A DNA stretch of 7,342 bases from an uncultured Clostridia bacterium. GTDB taxonomy: Bacteria; Bacillota; Clostridia; Christensenellales; Borkfalkiaceae. Every line of letters begins with the position of its first letter. The stretch's first letter is position 1. The translations under genes and the position numbers were made by a program. The stretch spans positions 1 to 7,342 of the forward strand of contig CALWBJ010000072.1 in NCBI GenBank assembly GCA_944376035.1, in the 5' to 3' direction. Below, piece after piece: positions 1-5,918 of the stretch. Under the pieces are notes generated by a model that made no database searches, was not told where the DNA came from, and worked only from the letters and a program-made list of their open reading frames with translations.

Positions 1-17
1 GATAAGTATAAAAGTAA

Positions 18-158
18 TTTTGTAGCCAAAATAGTTTTAAAACAAATTACATAAAGCAAAAAGTATTCGGCGGTGTTTCGGTAATATATTCGGACGGGAC
101 ACAGCCGTATATTTTGGCAAAAATAGCATTTGATTACATTATTTTTACCATTATCTAG
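18..158 (+). pseudogene. Possible decayed coding remnant (no start codon)
   Basis: A frame stays open from the stop at 15-17 to the TAG at 156-158. It reads as plausible protein, including GGVSVIYSDGTQPYILAKI from about 69, with codon choices like the neighbouring genes. It has no ATG, GTG or TTG preceded by a ribosome binding site, so it cannot be a whole gene as it stands. Another frame is open from the window edge to the TAA at 52-54, so a frameshift near 50 could join the two into the tail of an upstream gene. I do not recognise the family. Chance openness in AT-rich DNA is a real alternative. The rest of 1-287 is AT-rich and shows no convincing promoter, terminator or RNA gene. Confidence 0.2.
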
Positions 159-287
159 TTTTAAGTCATGGAAAACCTATTTTTATAGTTTCGATTATAT
201 ATGTTCGGATAACTTGTTTTTTAAAAAATTGAAATTAATACAAAATGCTTAAAATAACAAAATAATTTTTGATTAAGCGTGATTAAA

Positions 288-1268
288 ATGACAGAAGTTT
301 TTTTAGCAACCCTTCGCCAGGTAGCGGTTTTACTGTTTTTTATTTTTTTAGGATATTTTTTAAGAAAGAAAAATTTTATAGGTGAGAACGGCGCGAAAAC
401 TTTTGCGACCGTTGAAATGCTGATTTTTTTGCCTGCCAATACGTTTATCGCTCTATCATTAAATCTTAATTTAGAAAATATTAAAGAATATCTTAATTTA
501 TTACTTTACGGTTGCGCATTTCTTGTGGGAGCGATAATAGTTTCTCTGATTTTTTCTCATTTACTGACAAAAGATAAAGATAAAAGAGGAGTGTTCAACT
601 ATGCGCTGGCGTTTTCAAATTCCGGTTATTTCGGTTATCCTGTTATCGAAGGCGTGCTCGGAATGGCAATGAAAGCCAAGTTTACATTTTTCTGTATACC
701 TTCCAATATAGCCATCTGTTCATACGGAATGTATATACTTACAAAAGATAATTCTCCCGAAAAAGGTCTTGCTGACAGTTTATCGGAACAAAAGCCTAAG
801 AGTTTTGTTAAAAGAATATCTTTTTTGTATTCACCCGTCATGATTGCTACTTATTTGGGAATAATAGTTGGACTTCTTCCTTTTGAAATGCCCGAAATAA
901 TAAATACGGCAATAACAACGGCCTCAAACTGCATGAGTCCGGTGGCTATGTTGCTTACGGGTATAGTCCTCGCTTCTTTGCCGATTAAAAAATTGTTCTG
1001 CTCTTTTATGCCTTATTTAGTAGGAATTATAAGACTAATTATAATTCCTTTGATTTTCGGTTCGATAGCATATCTGATAGGGCTTAGGGGTGAAACTTTC
1101 ATTTTATCGACGATACTTTTTGCGCTGCCTGTCGGTATGAACGTTGTTGTATTTCCCGAATCGGTAGGGAAAGACAGTTCGTTTGGCGCAAGTATGTGCT
1201 TTATTTCGTACATTATGGCGTTAATTACCATACCGATTGCGTTTGCGGTTATACAGAGTATAGCGTGA
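288..1268 (+). CDS. AEC-family permease (auxin efflux carrier / malonate-type transporter)
   Basis: This is a predicted inner-membrane secondary transporter of the AEC family, within the bile/arsenite/riboflavin transporter superfamily. Bacterial members include carriers for malonate, malate and other organic acids; the substrate here cannot be told. From ATG 288 the protein is 326 residues, a normal AEC length, and almost entirely hydrophobic with about ten membrane segments. The start reads LRQVAVLLFFIFLGYFLRKK, the usual first helix followed by a basic cytoplasmic turn. The family crossover motif is visible as NSGYFGYP at residues 111-118. The C-terminal half carries the paired motif ALPVGMNVVVFPESVGKD, close to the family's PVGxNxxVFAExYGxD. 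ATG 288 fits family N-termini better than the in-frame GTG at 279. Neither has a good Shine-Dalgarno sequence, which is unlike the other genes here. A hairpin follows the stop, so it is probably monocistronic. Confidence 0.9.
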   Translation: MTEVFLATLRQVAVLLFFIFLGYFLRKKNFIGENGAKTFATVEMLIFLPANTFIALSLNLNLENIKEYLNLLLYGCAFLVGAIIVSLIFSHLLTKDKDKRGVFNYALAFSNSGYFGYPVIEGVLGMAMKAKFTFFCIPSNIAICSYGMYILTKDNSPEKGLADSLSEQKPKSFVKRISFLYSPVMIATYLGIIVGLLPFEMPEIINTAITTASNCMSPVAMLLTGIVLASLPIKKLFCSFMPYLVGIIRLIIIPLIFGSIAYLIGLRGETFILSTILFALPVGMNVVVFPESVGKDSSFGASMCFISYIMALITIPIAFAVIQSIA

Positions 1269-1298
1269 AAATATAATTTTTTAACTGACCTTATATTT

Positions 1299-1335
1299 AA
1301 ATCGGCGCACGATATTGTTTCCGTGCGCTGATTTT
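1299..1335 (+). terminator. Intrinsic terminator after the AEC permease
   Basis: Arms 1299-1311 and 1322-1334 pair over 13 bp, with one G-U and a GC-rich core (GGCGCACG with CGTGCGCT), around a 10-nt loop. The stem runs into TTTT and then an AT-rich stretch. The U tract is short, so termination may be leaky. The position, 30 nt past the permease stop, supports the call. Confidence 0.7.
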
Positions 1336-1401
1336 ATAAATATATAAATTTCATAATAAATAAAAAATTTTTTCTTTATGGGAAAAATATATATTTTTTA
1401 A

Positions 1402-1430
1402 TTGTGTGTTTTAATTTAATATGATATTAT
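1402..1430 (+). promoter_or_regulatory. Extended -10 sigma-A promoter for the DMT transporter
   Basis: The -35 is TTGTGT (1402-1407) and the -10 is TATTAT (1425-1430), with a 17-nt spacer. A TG dinucleotide at 1422-1423 gives an extended -10, which offsets the imperfect -35. Transcription should start near 1437, leaving a leader of about 44 nt. Confidence 0.55.
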
Positions 1431-1460
1431 ATCGAATAGTGTAAATTAATATTCGATGTA
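1428..1460 (+). repeat. Inverted repeat over the transcription start of the DMT transporter gene
   Basis: ATCGAATA (1431-1438) is repeated in inverted form as TATTCGAT (1450-1457), with 11 nt between. As RNA the pairing can extend outward to 1428 and 1460 through one U-G pair. It begins just after the -10 element and ends before the ribosome binding site. It could be a repressor operator or a leader hairpin; the sequence does not decide. Confidence 0.45.
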
Positions 1461-1480
1461 TAGGTCGGAAAAGGTATAAT

Positions 1481-2338
1481 ATGCAATATTTTCTTTTGCT
1501 TTCTGTTGTATTAGGAGTATTCCTTCAAAATGTATTTCAGAAACAATACAATCTGAAAACGCAGGGAATAAACAATGCGAGTTACGTATATAATTTCATG
1601 ATGGCGGCAACGTCTTGTATTTTAATGATTATCGTGGCGTTATTCGGGTTCACTTTTCATCTGGAGACTCTTTATTACTCGCTTGTATTTTCCGTAAGTT
1701 ACCCTCTGGCGGTAGTATTCTTGTTTCTTGCGATACATTACGGACCGCTGTCGCTCAGTTCGTTGTTCAATTCATTTTCGCTTATTATTCCGACTCTTTA
1801 CGGGCTTATATTTCTGCAAGAGCAACTGTCAGTTTTCGGAATTATAGGTTTAATCTGCGTATTTATATCGATAATAATGATAAATTCATACCAGAAAGGA
1901 GAAAAACTCTCTTTTAAATGGTTTGTATTTGTCATTTTGGGATTCTTGGGTAACGGTATTTGTTCTACCGTACAGAAAGTACATCAAATCAATTTCCCGG
2001 GAATGTATCAGGTTGAATTTATGACATTTGCAATGATAGCGGTAACTTTGATTATGGGAATACTTCTTATATTCAACCGTCCGACCGAATTTAAGCCTAT
2101 ACTTAAAAAAGGGGGAGCATATGCTTCTCTTACGGGCGGTCTTAACGGAATGGTAAATTTGCTTATGCTTGTACTTGCGGCAATGTTACCTGCAACAATT
2201 CTTTATCCGATAGTTTCGGGTGGCGGAATAGCACTGACTTTTATAGTGGCGTTGATATTTTATCGTGAAAAACTGAGTGTCGTTCAATATATAGGATATT
2301 TTGCAGGAGTTGCCTCGGTAATTTTGCTGAGTCTCTGA
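1481..2338 (+). CDS. EamA/DMT-superfamily transporter
   Basis: This is a predicted inner-membrane permease of the drug/metabolite transporter superfamily, with two EamA-type repeats and about ten hydrophobic helices in 285 residues, a typical length. Each half has the usual ending, in which a helix with a proline leads to an E-x-L loop and then two final helices. In the first half this is IIPTLYGLIFLQEQLS at about 102-117. In the second half it is IALTFIVALIFYREKLS at about 250-266. Family members export amino acids, metabolites or drugs, or move nucleotide sugars; no substrate can be assigned here. The ATG is preceded by GGAAAAGG at 1467-1474, six nucleotides upstream, which fixes the start. 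It is flanked by a terminator upstream and a separate promoter downstream, so it is probably a single-gene unit. No clear terminator follows the stop. Confidence 0.88.
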   Translation: MQYFLLLSVVLGVFLQNVFQKQYNLKTQGINNASYVYNFMMAATSCILMIIVALFGFTFHLETLYYSLVFSVSYPLAVVFLFLAIHYGPLSLSSLFNSFSLIIPTLYGLIFLQEQLSVFGIIGLICVFISIIMINSYQKGEKLSFKWFVFVILGFLGNGICSTVQKVHQINFPGMYQVEFMTFAMIAVTLIMGILLIFNRPTEFKPILKKGGAYASLTGGLNGMVNLLMLVLAAMLPATILYPIVSGGGIALTFIVALIFYREKLSVVQYIGYFAGVASVILLSL

Positions 2339-2491
2339 TAAAGCATGTGCCGATATAAGTTTTTATTAACTTTGAAGTGTTCTTTATTTTAGAATGGTTT
2401 TTGTAAAATTCCTTTATTTATTTTTTAAATATCAATTATGTTTATATAAATAATACTTATAATTCAATATATTAAAATAAGAATTTTCAAT

Positions 2492-2514
2492 GTAAATATA
2501 ATCGTTATATTTAC
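2492..2514 (+). repeat. Perfect 10-bp inverted repeat abutting the -35 of the GH78-like gene
   Basis: GTAAATATAA (2492-2501) and TTATATTTAC (2505-2514) are exact inverted copies around a 3-nt centre, TCG. The repeat ends one base before the proposed -35 (2515-2520). The all-AT core makes a poor terminator stem, although TTTT follows. A regulator-binding site is the better guess from its position. Confidence 0.5.
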
Positions 2515-2543
2515 TTTTCAAGCATAAATAATTATGCTATAAT
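2515..2543 (+). promoter_or_regulatory. Promoter of the GH78-like gene with a palindromic spacer
   Basis: The -35 is TTTTCA (2515-2520, weak) and the -10 is TATAAT (2538-2543, perfect), with a 17-nt spacer. The spacer is almost exactly filled by the palindrome AGCATAA-ATAA-TTATGCT (2521-2538), whose last base is the first base of the -10. A second TATAAT lies at 2548-2553. A weak -35 with a dyad between the two elements is a common layout for repressor control. The regulator is not encoded in the window. Confidence 0.5.
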
Positions 2544-2588
2544 AACTTATAATAAATTTTCTCTTAAATCGGAGCAGAGGTGAGATTT

Positions 2589-3983
2589 ATGGTAAAATAT
2601 GTATATCCTAAAAAAGTTGTCGAAAGCAAAGGTGTTGAAGACGTGGGAAATCTGTTTTTAAAAAAGCCGTTGCAGATAGGACTTGCCGAGAAAAATACTG
2701 TCGTTTTTGAAAAAGGCGGATATATAATACTTGATTTCGGAATGGAAATGCGAGGCGGCGCAAGAATTCTCACGTTTAATGCCGAACGCGCGAAAGTGAG
2801 ACTCAGATTCGGTGAATCTTTAAGCGAAACCTGCTCTGAAACAGGAGACGAAAAAAACGCGACCAACGACCATGCAATGCGTGATTTTATCGCACATCTT
2901 CCAAGACTTTCGGATGAAAGACTCGGTGATACCGGATACAGGTTCTTGCGCATAGATTTTTTTGACAAGGCAGAGATAAAAAGCATACTCGGCACAAACA
3001 ACATGCTTTCAAAAAAAGCCGGATATTATTATAACGGCGACGACCTTGAAATTAAGAAAATTTTTGAAACAGCAAAGCGCACGATAGATTTATGTTCTGC
3101 CGGCGGATATATATGGGACGGAATAAAAAGAGACAGGCTTGTGTGGATAGGAGACATGCATCCCGAAATGCTTGCGCTTACTTCTCTTTACGGCAGAGTG
3201 GCAGAAGTTGAGAGGTCTATGAAATTCGTCAAAGATCAGACTCCGCTGCCCGGTTGGATGAATACAATTCCCATGTACTCAATGTGGTGGGTTATCATAG
3301 TTGCCGATTATGCTAAGAGAACGGGTTCATACGGTTTTGCCGAAAAACAGTTGGGTTATATAGAAAAACTTCTTGCCCAGTTTGACAAATATGTAAAAGA
3401 AAACGGAGAACTTGACTATCCTTCTTATTTTGTCGACTGGCCCACCAGCGGTTCTCCCGACGAAAAGGACGGGGTAAGAGCAATAAATATTATAATGGCT
3501 AAAAACGCCATTGAGTTGATCCGCCATTTCGGAAAAGATACAACGCTTGCGGAAAAACATTTAAATAAACTTCTTAAAATAAAAATTGCTCCGAAAAAAA
3601 GCAAACAGGTCTTGGGGCTTAAATACTTTGCGACAGGTCTTGACGAGGAAGATAAAATAAAACTTACTGAAGGCGGCGCGAAAGGAATGTCCACATTCAT
3701 GTCTTACTACATATTAAAGGCAGTTGCGTCTTTTGACAAAACCAAGGCATTGGAAATGATGAAAGAATATTACGGAGCAATGCTTTCGGTGGGCGCTACG
3801 TCGTTCTGGGAAGACTTTGATATCGAGTGGATAAAAGGCGCAGGGCGTATAGACCAATTCCCTAAACCCGGTGAAAAAGACATTCACTGTGATTTCGGAG
3901 GATATTGTTACAAAGGTTACAGACACAGTTTCTGTCACGGCTGGTCGTCAGGCGTTATTGCATTTATAAAAGAAGAATGCTGA
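2589..3983 (+). CDS. Reduced alpha-L-rhamnosidase-like (GH78-like) six-hairpin glycosidase
   Basis: This is a predicted cytoplasmic glycoside hydrolase related to bacterial alpha-L-rhamnosidases; there is no signal peptide. The 464 residues have a short N-terminal beta region, with LDFGMEMRGGARI at 48-60, RFGES at 73-77 and TGYRFLRID at 115-123. The (alpha/alpha)6 catalytic domain runs from about 150 to the end. The signature WDGIKRDRLVWIGDM (176-190) aligns with the family's DCPQRE-RLGW-GD block. D177 and D189 match conserved acids, but the usual general-acid Glu is Asp (D182). GATSFWEDFD (402-411) supplies E408 as the probable general base, and HSFCHGWSSG (446-455) is the familiar late motif. 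The protein stops soon after that, so the usual C-terminal beta-sandwich is absent, and the whole is well short of common 700-1000 residue members. The AT-rich DNA after the stop shows no continuation. AGAGGTGAG at 2576-2584 favours ATG 2589 over GTG 2580. Rhamnose specificity is unproven. Confidence 0.82.
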   Translation: MVKYVYPKKVVESKGVEDVGNLFLKKPLQIGLAEKNTVVFEKGGYIILDFGMEMRGGARILTFNAERAKVRLRFGESLSETCSETGDEKNATNDHAMRDFIAHLPRLSDERLGDTGYRFLRIDFFDKAEIKSILGTNNMLSKKAGYYYNGDDLEIKKIFETAKRTIDLCSAGGYIWDGIKRDRLVWIGDMHPEMLALTSLYGRVAEVERSMKFVKDQTPLPGWMNTIPMYSMWWVIIVADYAKRTGSYGFAEKQLGYIEKLLAQFDKYVKENGELDYPSYFVDWPTSGSPDEKDGVRAINIIMAKNAIELIRHFGKDTTLAEKHLNKLLKIKIAPKKSKQVLGLKYFATGLDEEDKIKLTEGGAKGMSTFMSYYILKAVASFDKTKALEMMKEYYGAMLSVGATSFWEDFDIEWIKGAGRIDQFPKPGEKDIHCDFGGYCYKGYRHSFCHGWSSGVIAFIKEEC

Positions 3984-4030
3984 TATTTAATTTATAAAAA
4001 TTTTTTAATTTGATTTTTTTATAAAAGGAA

Positions 4031-4073
4031 AAAGCCTTGTCATATGATTATTTTGACAAGGCTTTAATTTTTT
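4031..4073 (+). terminator. Strong intrinsic terminator after the GH78-like gene
   Basis: AAAGCCTTGTCA (4031-4042) and TGACAAGGCTTT (4054-4065) form a perfect 12-bp stem with an 11-nt loop, followed by AATTTTTT. It lies 48 nt after the stop codon and separates this gene from the SOS unit. Confidence 0.88.
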
Positions 4074-4097
4074 ATATATAATCAAAAGTTTTAAACT

Positions 4098-4122
4098 AAC
4101 AATATTTAGTTGAAATATTGTT
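4098..4122 (+). repeat. Intergenic AT-rich inverted repeat
   Basis: AACAATATTT (4098-4107) and AAATATTGTT (4113-4122) are exact inverted copies around AGTTG. An outer, imperfect pair (4085-4094 with 4134-4142) flanks it. It lies between the terminator and the polymerase promoter, about 60 nt upstream of the -35. No T tract follows. Its role is unknown; chance in AT-rich DNA or a binding site are both possible. Confidence 0.35.
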
Positions 4123-4184
4123 CTAAAAGAGAATTAAACTTTAAAATTACCAGAAATTACCTGAGGAATCCTTGTGGTGAATAA

Positions 4185-4213
4185 TTGACATTTGTATGCG
4201 GCGATGTTATAAT
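4185..4213 (+). promoter_or_regulatory. Consensus sigma-A promoter of the SOS polymerase unit
   Basis: TTGACA (4185-4190) and TATAAT (4208-4213) are both perfect consensus hexamers with the optimal 17-nt spacer. Transcription should start near 4220. Such a strong promoter needs tight repression, which the LexA box at the start site would give. Confidence 0.88.
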
Positions 4214-4217
4214 CACG

Positions 4218-4237
4218 ATACAAACAAATGTTCGTAT
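4218..4237 (+). promoter_or_regulatory. lexA box: LexA (DinR) SOS box
   Basis: CAAACAAATGTTCG at 4221-4234 matches the Gram-positive LexA consensus CGAAC-N4-GTTCG at all but one of the ten fixed positions (A for G at 4222). The dyad extends to 20 bp (ATAC at 4218-4221 against GTAT at 4234-4237) with a single mismatched pair. It sits directly on the expected transcription start, so bound LexA would block RNA polymerase. The downstream genes are a translesion polymerase and its partner, which is the expected target type. Confidence 0.82.
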
Positions 4238-4248
4238 GTGGTGGATGT

Positions 4249-5511
4249 ATGGAAAAAAGCCGTACTTATTTTTGTATAGATATGAAATCGTTTTTCGCGT
4301 CGGTTGAATGTGCCGAACGCGGCATGAGTTCGCTTGACACAAATCTTGTAGTTGCGGATAAAGAGAGGGGAAGCGGTGCGCTTTGTCTTGCCGTTTCGCC
4401 CAAGATGAAGGCTTTGGGAGTAAAGAACAGATGCAGACTTTTTGAGATACCTGAAAGTATAAAGTATATCACGGCAAAGCCGAGAATGAAAAAGTATATA
4501 GAATACGCGGCGGATATATACGATATATACCTTGATTATTTTTCTCCCGAAGACATACACGTATATTCGATAGACGAAGCGTTTATAGACGCGACCGACT
4601 ATCTTAAATGTTACAAAAAAGGAGCGGAAGAACTTGTTAAAGAAATAATCTGTAAAATTTATTCTGAAAAGCGTGTTCCCGCTACGGCAGGGATAGGGAG
4701 CAATCTTTATCTGGCAAAGGTTGCGCTTGATATAACGGCGAAAAATTCTTCTTCGCACATAGGTATACTCGATGAAAGAGAGTATATAAAAACGCTTTGG
4801 CGGCACAGACCGATAACCGATTTCTGGCAAATATCAAAAGCCATAAGCGGAAGGCTTGCGAGAAGGGGCATTTACGATATGAAAGGCATAGCCGAATGTT
4901 CGCCTGATATCTTATACAGAATTTTCGGTATTAACGCCGAATTGCTTATAGACCATGCTTTCGGGCGTGAAACCTGTACCATGCGTGATATAAAAAATTA
5001 CAGGAGCAAAAGCAGGTCTGTATCTTCTTCTCAGATACTTTTCGAAGATTATCCTTTCGACAAAGCGAACACGGTATTTTCCGAGATGGTGCTTAATACG
5101 TGTTACGAACTTAAACGCCGTCATCTTATAGCGGGAGGGATAAGCGTCGGCGTCGGATATTCTAAGGATATAATATCTTCTACCGGCGGGAGTGTATCGA
5201 TGACGGTCAGAACCAATGTATATTCTGTAATAAAGAAATACGCAGACGAACTTTTTTTAAAAGTTGCCGATAAAAGCCATCCCATAAGGCGGATAAGCGT
5301 TTGCTTTAATAGGGTTGCCGACGAGTGTTTTGAGGGATACGACTTGTTTACGGATTTCGGGCAGATAAATAAAGAGAAAGCCGCAGATAACGCAGTGCTT
5401 GAAATAAAAGACAAATTCGGAAAGAATGCAGTACTTCGCTGTACGGATTTTCTGGACGGAGCAACTGCGATAAAGCGCAACACTTTAATAGGAGGACATA
5501 ACGGTGAATAG
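4249..5511 (+). CDS. Y-family translesion DNA polymerase (UmuC / PolY2-UvrX-like)
   Basis: This is an error-prone polymerase that copies past DNA lesions as part of the SOS response. From ATG 4249 it has 420 residues, the normal size for the Firmicute UmuC-like group. Catalytic acids are visible: D11 in CIDMKSFFASVE, and D109 and E110 in YSIDEAF. F16 is the likely steric gate. The palm and thumb follow, with GIGSNLYLAK at 148-157 and a helix-hairpin-helix-like region around 187-240. The little-finger domain runs from about 260. EGYDLFTDF (362-370) lies where relatives carry a beta-clamp-binding motif ending in LF. The tail RNTLIGGH (410-417) is typical of the group. An upstream ATG at 4228 lies inside the LexA box, almost at the 5' end of the mRNA with no ribosome binding site. 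ATG 4249 has GGTGG at 4240-4244 and fits family N-termini. The gene overlaps the YolD-like gene by 8 nt. Confidence 0.93.
   Translation: MEKSRTYFCIDMKSFFASVECAERGMSSLDTNLVVADKERGSGALCLAVSPKMKALGVKNRCRLFEIPESIKYITAKPRMKKYIEYAADIYDIYLDYFSPEDIHVYSIDEAFIDATDYLKCYKKGAEELVKEIICKIYSEKRVPATAGIGSNLYLAKVALDITAKNSSSHIGILDEREYIKTLWRHRPITDFWQISKAISGRLARRGIYDMKGIAECSPDILYRIFGINAELLIDHAFGRETCTMRDIKNYRSKSRSVSSSQILFEDYPFDKANTVFSEMVLNTCYELKRRHLIAGGISVGVGYSKDIISSTGGSVSMTVRTNVYSVIKKYADELFLKVADKSHPIRRISVCFNRVADECFEGYDLFTDFGQINKEKAADNAVLEIKDKFGKNAVLRCTDFLDGATAIKRNTLIGGHNGE
5490..5495 (+). promoter_or_regulatory. Ribosome binding site of the YolD-like gene, inside the polymerase gene
   Basis: A perfect AGGAGG lies 8 nt before the GTG at 5504, within the last codons of the polymerase gene. 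It fixes the GTG start and makes translational coupling of the two proteins likely. Confidence 0.85.
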
Positions 5512-5821
5512 GTCGGACAGGGCGAAACAATTTATGCCTTTCGACGCGCTTAAAGGGCTTAGAGAGGAATTAAAAAAGCGTGAGGAACGCAGACTTTTGG
5601 TACAAAGAAAAGAAGTGTCGGAAGAAGACGGGGAACGTATTTGCTCAAACATACTTAAAGCCGAAAAAGGAGAATGCGTAAAAGTAAAATTTTTTAATAA
5701 AGGCAGATATGTATTTGAAGAAGGAATTCTGACCGAAAAAAATCTTGCGTATAAATTCGTCGGGATAAACGGTAAAAGAATATTTTTTGACGATATAAAT
5801 GATTTTTGCCTTTCGGAATGA
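5504..5821 (+). CDS. YolD-like protein, partner of the Y-family polymerase
   Basis: This 105-residue protein belongs to the YolD-like family, small proteins encoded next to UvrX/PolY2-type polymerases in Firmicutes, their phages and plasmids. Family members have been proposed to act as a UmuD-like accessory subunit; this is prediction rather than settled biochemistry. The signature is the N-terminal DRAKQFMPFDALKG (residues 5-18), followed by a charged helix. A C-terminal small beta domain follows, with VKVKFFNKGRYVFEEG at 59-74 and the characteristic end IFFDDINDF at 93-101. It starts with GTG, has a perfect ribosome binding site, and overlaps the polymerase stop by 8 nt, so both should be made from the LexA-controlled promoter. 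I see no recognisable Ser-Lys autocleavage site like that of UmuD. Confidence 0.88.
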   Translation: MNRSDRAKQFMPFDALKGLREELKKREERRLLVQRKEVSEEDGERICSNILKAEKGECVKVKFFNKGRYVFEEGILTEKNLAYKFVGINGKRIFFDDINDFCLSE

Positions 5822-5827
5822 ATTAAA

Positions 5828-5864
5828 AAACATATCGGGTAATTATTTTATAAATTATATGTTT
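5828..5864 (+). repeat. AT-rich inverted repeat after the YolD-like gene
   Basis: AAACATAT (5828-5835) and ATATGTTT (5857-5864) are exact inverted copies 21 nt apart, and the interval contains a further imperfect AT dyad. There is no T tract after it. It may be a weak end-of-operon hairpin, and its right arm overlaps the -35 of the next promoter. Low certainty. Confidence 0.3.
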
Positions 5865-5890
5865 ACAAACGGGTGACGCAGTGATATAAT
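5862..5890 (+). promoter_or_regulatory. Sigma-A promoter of the deacetylase-like gene
   Basis: TTTACA (5862-5867) and TATAAT (5885-5890) are separated by 17 nt; only one of the twelve hexamer positions departs from consensus. Transcription should start near 5897, just before the ribosome binding site, so the gene need not depend on the SOS promoter. Confidence 0.75.
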
Positions 5891-5918
5891 TATAAAAGAT
5901 TAAAAGAGGTGAAAAAAT

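Noticed and set aside
194..212. LexA-like half-site (ATATGTTCGG) upstream of the AEC permease
   Set aside because: Only one half matches the CGAAC-N4-GTTCG consensus; the other half is unrelated and no damage-response gene follows.
1615..1917. 100-codon + strand frame inside the DMT transporter gene
   Set aside because: It is a +1 shadow of the transporter with irregular composition and no ribosome binding site.
2339..2491. Search for a terminator or small gene after the DMT transporter
   Set aside because: Only short AT dyads (for example AAGTT-N6-AACTT near 2358) are present, with no GC-rich stem and T tract and no small ORF with a ribosome binding site.
2580..2588. GTG start three codons upstream for the GH78-like gene
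   Set aside because: The GTG is part of the AGAGGTGAG Shine-Dalgarno sequence that is correctly spaced for ATG 2589.
2564..3004. 146-codon open frame on the minus strand opposite the GH78-like gene
   Set aside because: It is Ser- and Pro-rich, matches no family I know, has no promoter or ribosome binding site, and is fully explained by the coding strand.
4228..4248. Upstream in-frame ATG giving a polymerase seven residues longer
   Set aside because: The ATG lies inside the LexA box, about 8 nt from the expected RNA 5' end, with no ribosome binding site. The extra residues do not fit family N-termini.
4213..4830. Long open frame (205 codons) on the minus strand opposite the polymerase gene
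   Set aside because: It is antisense to a strongly recognised polymerase, rich in Arg, Tyr, Ile and Phe from reverse-complemented codons, has no family motif, and its end runs over the LexA box region. It is a shadow.
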